Positions 1-11,034 of a DNA stretch of 64,000 nt are shown here, in pieces. The translations under genes and the position numbers were made by a program. A model generated the notes under the pieces. It saw nothing but the letters and a program-made list of their open reading frames with translations. It had not been told where the DNA came from and made no database searches. Each line of letters starts with the position of its first letter. The stretch's first letter is position 1. The stretch is from Undaria pinnatifida. Lineage: Eukaryota > Sar > Phaeophyceae > Laminariales > Alariaceae. Where the stretch lies: contig JABAKD010000016.1 of NCBI GenBank assembly GCA_012845835.1, positions 20,069,196 to 20,133,195 of the forward strand, written 5' to 3'.

Positions 1-670
1 GCTCTACATGCTCGTGCTTAGAGGAGATTATTGACACAACTTTTGACTTCTTCCGTACCTAGATCGCGATATCGTACAACATTTTTTTCTTCCGCATCCA
101 ATAATTGATGGGCTTTGCGCTTTTTTTTTGCTGCGCATACGCTTTGAAGACCTCGAAAGCGTGACGGTTAAATTCGATGTTTTCCATCCGACGCGCTATG
201 GGACTTTGGTCGACGCTTCGTTGGAACTTCTCATGGGGGGGGGGGCACTTGGTGGCTGTTTGATGCCATATATTTAGGGGTTAGAGGCGATGGTTTTAGG
301 TTATAGGAGGCGTGATTGTGTGTCAAAACGTCATTTAGTGTCATGCACCGGTATACGCTTACGGTGCTGTAGTGGGCTTCATTTTCTGTGTACTGGGCTT
401 TATTTCGGTGCTACGAGCACCCGTGGCCAACGGGTATACTACGCGCCAAATTTGACACCCATGCTGCACAATGAATGTCGGATGGTCTTGAAACACAATA
501 ACTGTTGATATTTTCGCATGTCTATCTTGCCTCCTGGCGCCGTGCACCCCTGGTCCTTCTTTCCCAAACTCGTGCCTGTGTGTGCCGGTCCCCCCCCCCT
601 CGTTCTGGGCCTCCTTGCGCCCGTGGTCCATGATACCCTTACTTTTGTTGGCGTGTGGCTGTCCCAGCAG
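1..670. other. Intron or flank upstream of gene A helix-C exon
   Basis: No exon was found here. By comparison with gene B, the exons for the N-terminus and glycine loop of gene A should lie to the left of the window, so this stretch is most likely intron. It ends in an acceptor (CCCAGCAG) at 670. The short open frames are not conserved against the equivalent part of gene B. Confidence 0.5.
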
Positions 671-750
671 ACGGGCGATGGAATCAACGGTTCAGATGCG
701 ATGGCCATCGGGGTTCATGGTCTCATAGCGGAGATGATAGTGCTCAGCCG
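671..750 (+). CDS. Gene A exon: kinase helix C
   Basis: Eighty bases starting in phase 0 after CCCAGCAG and ending in phase 2 before GTGGGG. The end reads LIAEMIVLSR, which aligns with FAEMDVLIR in gene B; the Glu should be the helix-C partner of the ATP-binding Lys. The GTGGGG donor is weaker than GTGAGG in gene B. It is three bases longer than the gene B exon and matches the length of the inverted helix-C copy at 38.7 kb. Confidence 0.65.
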
Positions 751-3700
751 GTGGGGATGCGTGCAGCTTTCTGCCTTCCACTTTGTTGTGAATTGTTGCT
801 GCTGGTGATGTAGATCTTGGTCTTCCTATTTGGTTTTTTTGTTACTGTTACTGTTGATGTAGGTATATTGTCTCCCTTCGCGCCACCAGCGCAGCATCGC
901 CTGACCGTCGACGCAGCATCAAGTCGGGACAACAGCGCGAACCTCAAAGTAAAAGTTAAACGATAAATATCGCCTCGCTTGCGCCGCACCACATCAGGTG
1001 TTGGCAAATGTTGACCTCACCGAATTCGCCTTCCCTAACGTATCCGGCTTGAGGGATACGCAGCCAAGTCCACGCGGTGTGCAGTGTGCTGTGCTGTGCC
1101 GTGCTGCACTACACTGGCTGAAGTGTCGGGTTCGCTGCTGTGCGTTGCTGTTTTGTGTCTGTGCCGTGTCTTGCTGTGTTGTGCTGTGCTGCGGTGTTCC
1201 TGCGCTGGGCCTGTGCCGTGCCTTGCAATTCTGTGCTGTACGATACAACGACAGCCGTGATACCCGCCCCTATCCACTTGGTGCTCTTCACCCGACCCTG
1301 TTCACTTACCCTCAATTCCCTTTCCCTATACCTCTGTCCGTATTCCCCCGTCCTTCTACGTACATGTTCGCTGTTGTTAGGTTGCCGTCACATCCGCATA
1401 TCACCGGGGCCGTGGGCATGAACCATTTTGATCAACAAAGCCTACTCGTTGCCTACCCGCTTGCCGACGGGGATCTGCTGGAACCCGTCACGAGGCGGAC
1501 GTCAATGGTCGAAAGTACCGTCATGCGGTGAGATTGACTGAGAATCAGCAACGTTATTACCTTCCAACAGTCCTTCTTTCATTTTAGAGGGCGAAAGCCA
1601 AAAGTAGGTATATATCTACTATTAATAAGCTCTTTGAGCCGCTTACAGGCACGCTGAATACGCGAGCGAGAGTGAGCTCTTGCGGTGAGATTGGCTGAGA
1701 ATCAGCCTATTTCTATCTTCCGAGAGTCAAAGGTCACAAACCAAACGTAGGTATACTCAGGTATTTTTGAGCCACTTATCGGTACACAGGATACGGCACT
1801 CGGAGACATCAAAGTTTGGAAGACGTATCTGGTGAGATTGACGTGAGCTGCAACAGCTTGCAATAATCACCGTTACCATTTTTTAGTAGCATTAATAATG
1901 ATATTGTCACGGTACCGTTTCAGTTGCCGTGTTGCAATTTACAGTGCACTACTCATTCTCGACGCAACAAAGCTGACAAAATACACCATACTTACCACTC
2001 TCGCCAATACAATGTATAGATGTACTAAAAACAAGTAAAAAAGGTCTGATATTCGGGCGGGTTGGAGGTTAAGGAGCCCTGTCATCCAAAAAAAAAAAAA
2101 ACAGTTGTTCCAAAAAGTGCTTCCGCTATCTTTACCGTCCGTCTAGCAGTAGTGTTACTATTTTGACATCCGACCATGCGCAGGCAGCATGAGCTGCCAC
2201 GTCGATCACCAACCCACATTATCAGAAGGTAGAACAAAACCAAGATCCTTTCATTTTCACCCGCGCCAGCCGGTGGTGTTGCCAAGAGGGGCAGACCGTG
2301 GCTTGATTTTGCCGGCTTTTCTCCTACAACTCATGGTTGCGATTTTTGTCGATCCAAAATAATGTGTGGGGCTTCTTCAGAATAACAACGAAAAGACACC
2401 CCGAGCCAACATCGCGTTTTACTGGGGGGGGGGGGGAAGGGAGGCGAATCGAAACAAAATAACTAATTTCGCCGACTTTTCGGCTATCAAATTTATTTTT
2501 CAAGCATGGGAAAACATGAAGGCCTGATAAGGTTCATAGATGAAAGCGACGTACGGCAACTAAACCGTACGCAAAAAAACCAATACACAGGACGACAACC
2601 TGGGGTGGGAAATCGCAGCTTCCGGTTGAACCTTAAGTTGGAGATGCGGCGACAACAGTGTCTGTCGGAGTGTTCAATCCGTTTCAACACTTTTGTCAGA
2701 AATTGGCGAAGGATCTGCGTATCCTGTCTATCCGTGCCATCTCTTTCGTATTATTGTCTCCCCTGGTCCACCCACGCTCTTGAGTGGTGCTATGTTCGTT
2801 ATTTCCCCCGTCCCCCCGTCGCTGCTCCATTCTACACATGAAAATCACCGCAGCTTGTTTGTATTATTGTTACCCTGCCCTCCGACGCCCTCCCTTCGTA
2901 GTTTCCGCTCAATATACCCCCTTTGTCTGTTTGTTTGCGCTTCTCGCCCCCTTTCGCTAACAGTAAAGCCCACCGCACTGTTTGTGATTGTTTAGTGCCC
3001 CTTCCCCCGCCATCCCTCCTTGGATATAACCCGCTGTATCTCGTTCGCTTTTTGGTACCCTTTCCCTACAACAAACCCGGCGCACAATGGGTATTATTTG
3101 TTCACCGCCGGTCCCCTGTCCTCCGGGTCATGCAAAAAATCAGATTGCCGATAATTTTCGCACATCGTCTCCCTCGCAGGTTGAGTTTCTTGAATTACTT
3201 CACACCCACGCTCATATTTATAGCTACGAATTTATTGCAGCATAAAAAGGGTATTGCATATTATATATTACCAGGCATATCATACCATGCCACGATACTG
3301 CAGCAGTAGAAAGTGAACTATCAAGTCGTTTTGGCTGATCGGTGTTACTGGACAGGTTTTTTGCGCGGTGGCTAGATTTGTAGTTTGGTTTATTTACGTA
3401 GTTTTGCTGAACTTTCCCCCCTTTTTTGGACTTGCACTACCCCCAGGTATTTCAAGCAGACCACATCCCGACGGGGAACGTTGTATTATACATATATACC
3501 ACTAGTCTATACAGTATGCATTAAAAAATTACGACTATTGTTTTCGCCCTCCGACAATAGCTTATATCGTAGATGCCGTTCCGATCCAACTCGATCGTCC
3601 TTCCGGAAAGCGTGCCAGCAAGCATACATACCTGGTACCTGGTATTTGATGAGTACCAGGTACGAAACGTATAGCTTTTGCTTTTATTAATAGATCCTCG

Positions 3701-6700
3701 TGGAGATCCGGGCACAAAAACGTTTTACAGAATGTTAATGTGGGCATTATTAGCTGTCTAACCCACGCCAAAACTATTACCTTGCCTATGATGTACCAGG
3801 TACTACACCTAATAAGAAGCTCAAATAACGACCAGCCCGTGGTTATTATTTTGGCAGTGGGTCAGGGCGCGTTCTACACTAGCTTCAGTATATTGGATAG
3901 CGGATTTTATTGCACTACCGTAAATACCAGCCTGCCTTTCTTACTGTAATATCTTGCTTCTTGTTACAGTAGTAGGTGGACTTCTTTCTTGTAAGACTGT
4001 AAATGCCGGTTTGCCTTTCTTACGATAAATGTCTTGTTTCTTCTTACTATAGACTATGTCCTGTACGACACAGCAGTACGCATCCCGGAAAACGCTTCTT
4101 TTCTTGTCTACCCCCCTCCCCCCGTCTCCACTGACCTCCATGCAGGTTATTTATCGAGGCCGGTGCCGGCTTCGTCTTCATGCACCTTCACGGCTACTGT
4201 CACAATGACATTAAGCCGGAAAACGTTCTCTTTTTCAACGACGGGCCCGACGGGAAAAGCACGGCCAAGGTTTCCGACCTTGGCCTGACGCTTGGTGAGC
4301 GGTCGACGTAACCTGACCTGGATTGAGCAGTGCTGGGGTGTGGTGTGGGGACGTGTCGTGCCGGGTTCGTCTTCACGCACCTCAACAGCTATTGTCACAA
4401 CGACACCAAGCCGGAGAACATCCTGTACTCCTCCAAGGGGCCGGACGGTGAACTGCGGCCGAGGTCGGTAACCTTGGCCGTTCTTTTCCCGTCGGGCCCC
4501 TCGGAGAAATAGAGGACGTTGTCCGGCTTGATGTCGTTATGACAGTAGCCGTTAAGGCGCATGAAGACAAACCCGGCACGGGCGGGGGGGCTTATGTTTT
4601 ACGGGATGCGTACTGGGTCGTACAGGACACCTAGTGAAAAAAAAAACAAGGTATTCAGACAGCAAGGCTGGCATTCACAGGATGATAACAATCCATATAT
4701 GAATATTGCTACAAGACGAAACAAGATAATACAGTAAGAAAAGCAGGCTGGTATTTACGGTAGTACAATAAAATCCGCTAGCCGTTATGCTGAAGTTAGT
4801 GTAGAACGCGCCCTCTCCCCAAAGATGTGGTGTGGTGTGCTGCTGTGCTGTGTGCTGGTTTCGTGGTTTGGTGGTGGGGTATGCCGTTGGTTTCGCGAAT
4901 CGTTTTGCAAAGCGGTGAAGGATCGAGAGAGGGGGGTGGGGTGGGGAGGGGGAGGGAGGAGTGGATACATTGGGCATGTGACGTAAGTAGGCGACTCTTC
5001 GTGCTGTCGGCTTTACTCTGAGGTGACGTCATCCAACGGTGCGGTCGAATAACTTGGAATGTCATTGTCATGTCATGCTGTTGTTGTGCTGTTGTTGTGC
5101 TGTTATTGTGCTGTTGCTGTGCTGTTATTGTGCTGTTGTTGTGCTGTTGTTGTGCTGTTGAGGGACTCATCCCACGACAAGGGTTCAGCAGATTCTAAAA
5201 ATTTTCTTGGCTCCTGCCATGAGGAGCTAGCTCAAGATAACACCATCATCACCCGAAATATGACTTCGAAGGCGTTCGTTAGTTCGCGCCACCCGACCAA
5301 GCCTCTACTCCCTAGCCCCAAAAACATTTTTTGCTCGAAATCTTAACGGACACGCCGTTAGTCTCTCACTCGAAGAGGTCAACCGTAACACGTAACAGGA
5401 AACATTGTCAGAAACACCATGTGATATAGCTCCAACAACTGCCACCCCTTTCATTGGATGATTGGGGTTGGTGCTTTTTATTTATGTTTTTATTTTTTCA
5501 GTTATTTTGTATTTTTTGTGTCTTGGCCTCTGTGTTTGAGGGTGTGTGTTCATCTTGCCTTTATTTAGTCTGTTTCTGTGTCGTTTTGAGAGGGTGTATA
5601 AAAAATTGTGCACATGGTTTGAAAGGAGTGTTGTGTCATCATTCCTTGGCTGTACAGAAGAGCGCACCACTTCTCGAGCAAAAGGCACCCAGCCTCTTCC
5701 ATAGGATGATCGTTTCCCGCATGCTGTCCCATCTGGCTGCTTGGTTGGACGTTCGGGCCCTATATTCAGCTTGTCTTTTCTTCAAATCTTACTATTTTAC
5801 TTATGTACTTTTATTTAAAGCCACGATTTTCTTCTCTCCGCGCGTTTCCCCCGCCACCACCACCGTTACCTCTCCTGCCATTGCTACCACTACCGCCACC
5901 ACTGCTGATTTCACTGCCGCTACCAACCGCTGCCACTACCGCCACCGTCACCGACGATACTACTGTTGGCCGCACGCGACACTCACCCCGCCACCCTTCT
6001 TTTCTTACCCACGTACACGTTCCATAAACTGCACACCAACGCGGCATGCAAACGAAACCAACAGCGATCGGCGACATCCGGAGCGGAGGAACTCTCGGGG
6101 GCATACCTCCCGAGGCTATGCAAGGCCGACTGGTGCCATGCCATCCCAGCATGGATGTCTGGGCATTTGCGCACATGATCCTGGTCTTGGTTGTGAAGGC
6201 GGAATTGCAATCCCTAAATATGTGGACGAGCCCGGTGAGTGTTGGTGTGAAAGTTGAAGTCAACTGACCCGCGGATAACGTGGCGGGTAGGGTAGGGTAG
6301 GGCTAAGGGTGGACTGGAAGAGGTTGGGGCAAGGATAACGAGCAAGCCGGCAGGGGCGGTGAACAGCAGAAAGATGACCTGTCTTCCAGAGTACCGAGCC
6401 CACGCCCAACCATCACACAGTCCACCTTGGGTACGGGTTGAGGGTTAGAGTCACGTTTGGATGTAACCACCGGCAGTCATGCTGGCATCACAATCGTGCA
6501 AGCGTTTTTCGTCACTCGTCACCTGGTCTGTTGGTAAGCTCGTGGCTTCTGGGGAGGTCATGGGTTTTGTCTAGGACGCACGGATTGTTTTGGTCGTTTG
6601 TGTGAATGCCTGCATGGCCACGCCGTTTCGTGGTCGCCGTGTGAAATCTATCGCCATCGCCGCTTGAAATGTGATCCTTCGTCAACACGTACGTGCAGTA

Positions 6701-9354
6701 TTTTTTGTCAGCCCCGTGTAAATTTTGTTCGTCACCGCGTGAAGTTTGTCGTCGGCACATCGCAGAAATGCCCCCCCCCCTAACGTGTCATGGAGAAAAT
6801 AGGTACATGAGATAGTAGCAAGAAAACGATCTCAATCCTACGAGATAGATGGCGCACGAAGGAGATAAGACTGGGAAATCGTTTATTTTTTTCTATATGG
6901 AAGAAACGTCGTGAGCGCTCCAAGTGCCGGAGGTGTCTCTACTAGGAGTAGGAACGGCGAAAGAGATGCGTGATCAATGGACAAATGACCAAGGGAACCA
7001 ACGAAATGAGTACGCCCTCGTCCTCCACCCCCCTTCCCGGCCCCGTCCGCCACCGATGGCCCGTTCCTTGCACCTCGCATTTTGTCCCATGTATCGCATT
7101 ATTGACAATTTTAGCCTGGCGTAACTGCGGACGACATGAGGCGGTTGGAAACCATGGATGCCGAGGCTCAGCAGGGATACCTGGTGAGTCGGTCTCGTTG
7201 TCGTCAGATTGACAAGGCACATTTCTTGCCTCCCTCCTTCCCTCGTTCTCCCTCGTTATTGTGCACCCGTAAGTGAGCCATCCCACGGTAGGGTTGCAGT
7301 AGAAAGTCCCTGAACTCATCACACGATAACTCAATATCTCACCCGAAAAATGACTTCGAAGGCATTCATTCGCACTACCCAACCAAGCTTCTATGCCTTA
7401 GTCCAAAAATAAAATGTAGTCGTGAAATTACTTCATTGACCGGCAGTTACTCACATGAGGAACTCAATCGCCCGGGGACGTTTTGGCGCCAAACGTGCAA
7501 CCCCTACCGTGGGATGACTCCAGTATGTAATCGCTGGCGCTTTAAACTGTTCCGAGACTTGGGTTCGATTTTCAGGTTTTCTTTCTTCCTTCCTTGATGC
7601 CTTCCTTGCTGCCGTCCGTGGCGTTTTGGCCTTGACCTTGACCTTGACCTTGCCCGTAAGGGTAGCATTTTCTGGTCGAAATACGTCTGACTAGGGGGCT
7701 CCTCAGCTGAAGAGCTAGTGCATTATACCTGGCATATCGTATGAATATCGTCCTCCACACTGTATGTCCAAACACGTTATCCGTACTATACCCAGCCGGT
7801 GGGACTTTTCGTCGGGTTGCACGTTAATTTATTCTCGAAGTCAGCTGTTTGTGTGAGGCATGGAGCTCCTCTTGTGAGGATCCTCTGAGCACGAGATTTT
7901 GGTGCACCCGTACATGTAATATGCGTTTGGAATTTGACCTTGCTCTTTTTTAGATCTGTATGTTGTCCTTATCCTTGACCTTGACCCTAACCTCGACGTT
8001 GACGTTGGCCTTGACTTCGACCTTGACGCTGATACTGATGTTGACCCCTCGACGACCCCACGCGCAGACGGTGATGACCATGAGGAACATGACACAACCC
8101 CACTTTCGAAGCGCGATCCTGAATCCGGAAAACGTTTCCCCGCAGTTCTACCACATGCGGCTACAGGTAAGAACCGTTTGGGGTTTGGGGATGAGACAAG
8201 TATCTTACTTCGGTACGAGTGCTGTTTGTTTTCTTTCAGAAGCTCCTCGCTTGAGTTGAGAAGCTCTGTAACTCACCAAATTAGATTCTGAGAGTCAACG
8301 AAAGTTCTACCCGATGAGCAATCCTTTTTTTTTTTGCAAGAGAAGATATCTGGCGAACCGTTTTGTAGAGCGCAAGCGGGATTCCAGCAATATTGCTTCG
8401 TTCCTCAGTGAGGGAGCTTCGGAATCAACAAACGCTTTGGATAGGACGTGTCACCCCTATCATATATTGGCACGCGCTATGAACTGAACCGTCCGCGCTC
8501 TGTCTGTACGTACGCGACGACGGTAGATGCATAAGACCCCAAGTCTGTCGAACTCACAGCTGACGTATTTATACTAATTTTACAATATATCAAATAGAGT
8601 ATTGACCGATTTGTTCGAAGTCACGGCAACTCCGCGCACCCCCCTGCCTGGTAGAAACTGGTTACTAACGACTCATCGAGGTTCTGTAAAGGTGTTGAGT
8701 TGGAGCAGCTATACGTACGCATGTAGTACTTCAATCGGGCTACTATACCGGCCTTGGGGAACAGAGCCGATATTGAATCGATGTACGTCTGCCCTCGTGG
8801 AAACGTGCCGGTATGCGACAGACTGCGTGTATAGCGGCCGAAGTCTTCCCCAATCGACACCCATGCGCCGGGTACCGTAAGGGAATCAGTGAACCCTCAT
8901 GGGTTTTCGTGCCACTACCCCGCGTAGGCCTTCCCGTCATAGCGCCACCACCCGTTCTTCCTCTTCCATTTCCTTTCCGGACCCCCCCCCAACGATGTCT
9001 GCCTCCGCCCCTGCTACCGCCGCTACCACCGCTACTTCCCACCCGTACCCCTAGCCCCTGTCCATGTCTCACCCCTACCCTCTCCCCGTTCCCCGCCCCA
9101 TGTAAATTGTTTCGTAGATATTTGAGCTAATCGGCCCAGCGCTAGCGGTCGACCCCAGCCAGCGTCCAACCATGGCGGAACTGGTGGAAGGAATGGTCGG
9201 CCTGTACGGCCGCCAGCTGGAGGCCGAACGGGTCTCTTCATTATCTGCGGTTGGGGCTGCAGCTGAAACTGGTTCCCGTCCAGCAACCGACACCTTGGCC
9301 GCGGCGGCCTTCCTTCGGGATGTTCTGGGACTTCCTGAGGAGGAAACCGGTGCG

Positions 9355-9411
<57 letters not shown>

Positions 9412-11034
9412 AAGCCTGACTCAGGTGCTGGTGCTGGTCTCGTTTATCCTGCTCTTTATGCTGCTACTGTGGACATGATGCCCGGTGGCAGTGGCGGTGG
9501 TGGTGTCGGTGGTGTTGATGGTGGTGTCGGTGGCGGCGACGGTGGTGGTGATGAAAGTGGTGTGAGTGTGAGGGCTCTTCTCCCCGCGACGTCTGTTGCG
9601 ACAGCGGACGAAGCACCAGAAGGGACAGAAAGCGTCCGGAGACTACCTCCGGATCCGTTCGTCGTGAACAGTGGCGGAGAAGCCCTCCGTGTCCCTAGCG
9701 CCATCGACAGCGTTGCTGCCACCGTAGCAACTGCGGATGCCGCGATTATCACCGCCAACGCAACTGCTACCGTCGACAGAGGAGCGGGCACGGTGCACGA
9801 CCCTCTCCTGCAGGAGGGTAGCTTCGCGACGACGGCGGGCTCGAGTCGTGCCGTCGGCGACGCGGACGAGAGTGGCGGTGGTGGCTACAGTACCGGCGGC
9901 GGCAGCTACGGCACAGAAGGGAACGGTGGGGGTTGCGGGTACGTCGCTACGGCCGTAGCAACTCCTACGCAGCTTCACATGGTAAAAGAGGGAGGAGGAT
10001 GGGGAGGATTGGTAAGAGAAGAGGCGTATCCTAGCCCTCGACCATTTTATGAAGGTGGGTGGGGAGAAGGAGTAGGTGGAAGCGGAGATGGTGGGAGGGT
10101 AGGAGGGGGAGACGTGGGAGGGGACGGGTGGGGAGAACTAGGAGGAGGAGAGGTGTCATCTAGCCCACGCCACGCGAGAGACGGTGGGTGGGGACGAGGA
10201 GGGGAAGACGCCACAACCTCACCGAGACGCGTCGCAGTTCCGGCAGCAACTTCACGCCAGAACTACCGCGCAGAGTGGAGAGCCTCCGAGAATTGCGGTA
10301 GCGGCGACATCCACGGCAGCGGTAGCTACAGCCGCGGTAGCGGTGGCAGCAGTTACGATAGTGGTGGCGGCAGTAGCGGCAGCTCCAATCGCTGTAGCGG
10401 TGTCGGCAGCTGTGGTAGTGGTAGTGCTACCGGCGGGATCAGGGCAAACGGTGGCGTTGCCGCCTTCCACCGTCGACAGAACCGACGATCGCGCGGTAAC
10501 GTTCCCCCGCGCTGGGCCCCGCGCTCCAGGGGGGAAGTCGAAAGAAGTGGCGTCAGTCCGCGCCATCGCCAGCAAGGCGCGTTCCAACAGACGGGCGCCG
10601 CTCGCCGACACGCCCGCCAAGGAGGTGCTCCTTTTGTTCCTGTTGCTGTGAGGACCCCATCAAGGGTGACTGGCGGTGGCGGTGGCGGCGGCGGTAGCTC
10701 CTGCGGAGGTGGTGGTGGTGGAGTTGGCGGGGGTGACAGCGGGTTGCACAGGGGTGGTGGTTATGCCCCAGTCCCACCCTACGTCGCCGCTCCGTCAAGG
10801 TATGCCAATAACGGTGGGTACGTGCCTGGGTTGCCCTCCCAGCGGCCCGATGCCGCGTGGAGGCCCTTGGCGTACCAGGTGACGGCGGTGGGTGCAGCGG
10901 GTTACTACCCCCGCCAAGCTGGGTTCGGTGGGCAAGCAGGTTACGTCGGGCACGCTGGATACGGTGGGCACGTGGGATACGGTGGGCGCGCCTGGCAAGC
11001 CAGCCGCGTAGGCCACGCCTGCCGCGTGAGGTAA
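671..11034 (+). CDS. Gene A: protein kinase with Gly-rich tail (5' partial)
   Basis: This is a multi-exon gene predicted to encode a Ser/Thr-type protein kinase that transfers ATP phosphate to protein substrates; the substrate is unknown. Exons: 671-750, 1381-1527, 4146-4294, 6065-6234, 7115-7183, 8068-8166 and 9118-11034. All junctions join in phase (2/1, 2/1, 1/2, 0, 0, 0) and give 876 codons plus stop. Visible kinase features are the helix-C Glu (IAEM), the catalytic loop HNDIKPEN with Asp, Lys and Asn present, DLG in place of DFG, PPE in place of APE, DVWAF with the subdomain-IX Asp, and the Arg in PSQRP of subdomain XI. The tail of about 600 residues is rich in Gly, Ser and Ala. The glycine-loop exon lies outside the window. 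The HRD Arg is replaced by Asn, so activation-loop control may differ from RD kinases (inference). I see no in-frame stop, so the gene may be functional. Gene B is its duplicate. Confidence 0.8.
1381..1527 (+). CDS. Gene A exon: kinase strands beta4-beta5 and hinge
   Basis: This exon encodes HPHITGAVGM, then YPLADGDLLEPVTRR and MVESTVMR. It follows the acceptor TGTTGTTAG and ends before GTGAGA. Length (147) and both phases equal those of the gene B exon 40717-40863. The segment is the usual HPNI...YMxxGDL region, linking helix C to the hinge and helix D. Confidence 0.8.
1528..1850 (+). repeat. Triplicated 5' splice-site region
   Basis: The intron start (GTGAGATTGACTGAGAATCA at 1528) recurs at 1684 with one substitution and, more degraded, at 1832. 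The first two spacings are 156 and 148 bases. Shared text between the copies includes AAGTAGGTATA/ACGTAGGTATA, TTTGAGCC(G/A)CTTA and AGGC/ACAC before GGATACG-like ends. The second copy also keeps TGCG before the donor, so it is a potential decoy splice site. Confidence 0.75.
4146..4294 (+). CDS. Gene A exon: catalytic loop and DLG
   Basis: This exon follows CCATGCAG and ends before GTGAGC. It encodes AGFVFMHLHGYCHNDIKPEN, then KVSDLGLTL. The catalytic Asp, the Lys two residues later and the metal-binding Asn are all present. Length 149 and phases 1/1 are the same as gene B 43333-43481. Two further degenerate copies of this exon follow in the intron. Confidence 0.85.
4366..4460 (+). pseudogene. 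Second, direct copy of catalytic-loop exon
   Basis: The frame reads GFVFTHLNSYCHNDTKPENI, then a GPDGEL segment, and it loses the DLG end. There is no acceptor like that of the functional exon, and the copy runs straight into the inverted copy. It is best read as a truncated duplicate exon inside the intron. Confidence 0.75.
4470..4585 (-). pseudogene. Third, inverted copy of catalytic-loop exon
   Basis: On the minus strand this reads FVFMRLNGYCHNDIKPDNVL, then KRTAKVTDLGR. Catalytic Asp, Lys and Asn codons are retained. It continues outward (4586-4818) into a reversed copy of the intron that precedes exon 4146. Together with the direct copy it makes a palindrome centred near 4472. Confidence 0.75.
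5078..5160 (+). repeat. CTGTTGTTGTG microsatellite
   Basis: A run of about 80 bases built from GTGCTGTTGTT-type units, in the intron between the catalytic exon and the PPE exon of gene A. The nearby 4815-4940 stretch, rich in GTGGTGTG and ending in a GAGAGAGGGGGG tract, aligns with 43500-43640 in gene B. Confidence 0.8.
5165..5370 (+). repeat. Dispersed repeat, copy 1
   Basis: It shares ordered blocks with 7296-7470: GGGACTCATC/CTGAACTCATC with CACGA, ATATGACTTCGAAGGCGTTC against AATGACTTCGAAGGCATTC, CCCGACCAAGC against CCCAACCAAGC, and an AGTCTCTCACTCGAAGAGG end against AGTTACTCACATGAGGA. Same orientation. It has no coding potential that I can see. Confidence 0.65.
6065..6234 (+). CDS. Gene A exon: PPE and DVWAF segment
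   Basis: After AAACCAACAG the exon reads GGTLGGIPPEAMQG, then HPSMDVWAFAHM, ending before GTGAGT. PPE stands for the APE motif that closes the activation segment; DVWAF holds the subdomain-IX Asp. The length, 170, and phases equal those of gene B 43957-44126. Confidence 0.85.
7115..7183 (+). CDS. Gene A exon: short C-lobe exon
   Basis: This 69-base, phase-0 exon reads PGVTADDMRRLETMDAEAQ and ends GYL before GTGAGT. The gene B equivalent (45194-45262) reads LCMTADDKRRLVAMDAESA. The shared core, TADDxRRLxxMDAE, is conserved at protein level while the flanking intron is strongly diverged, which supports a true exon. Confidence 0.8.
7296..7470 (+). repeat. Dispersed repeat, copy 2
   Basis: A second member of the family described at 5165-5370, within the next-but-one intron of gene A. 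Both copies sit in gene A introns and I did not see a copy in the corresponding gene B introns, so insertion probably followed the duplication. Confidence 0.6.
7972..8050 (+). repeat. TTGACC-type array, short allele in gene A
   Basis: Degenerate TTGACC/TTGACG hexamers fill the last 80 bases of the intron before exon 8068. A short pure run also lies near 7628-7652. The same position in gene B holds an array of more than 400 bases (46255-46690). Confidence 0.75.
8068..8166 (+). CDS. Gene A exon: C-lobe exon, 33 codons
   Basis: After CGCGCAG it reads TVMTMRNMTQPHFRSAILNP, then a QFYHM end, before GTAAGAACC. Gene B (46728-46826) reads EYMTIRNLTVPSFRGAVLNP and QFQHM before the identical GTAAGAACC. 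Both are 99 bases and phase 0. Confidence 0.85.
9118..11034 (+). CDS. Gene A last exon: subdomain XI plus Gly-rich tail
   Basis: The exon follows TTTCGTAG and opens IFELIGPALAVDPSQRPTMA, the C-terminal end of the kinase domain with its conserved Arg, then GMVGLYGRQL, which is shared with gene B. The first ATG at 9172 is internal. The tail has a poly-Ala run (9354-9412), Gly/Ser-rich stretches, three SPR-type modules (near 10023, 10156 and 10212; consensus SPRxARDGGWG), a basic patch FHRRQNRRSRG that could be a nuclear signal, and an end rich in GYGGH ending in SRVGHACRVR. The stop is TAA. No tail domain is recognised; such tails are often disordered or RNA-binding, which is inference. Confidence 0.85.
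9354..9412 (+). repeat. GCT run encoding poly-alanine
   Basis: An almost pure GCT repeat in frame with the tail of gene A, encoding about 19 alanines with one valine. Gene B has no comparable run at this position, so the tract expanded after the duplication or was lost in B. Confidence 0.9.

Larger units (their letters stand above)
3862..4818. repeat. Inverted repeat enclosing the catalytic-loop exon
   Basis: The left arm starts GGGCGCGTTCTACACTAGCT near 3865. The right arm is its reverse complement, ending near 4815, with matching inner blocks such as GCGGATTTTATTG(C/T)ACTACC and TGTCCTGTACGAC. The left arm runs through the acceptor into exon 4146-4294, and the right arm carries the same intron plus a reversed exon copy (4470-4585). 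Arms are diverged, so this is not a recent assembly artefact. Confidence 0.8.

Noticed and set aside
5454-6257. 267-codon plus frame ending in the gene A intron/exon region
   Set aside because: It crosses the exon 6065-6234 in a different frame from the kinase, and only the kinase frame is conserved in gene B.
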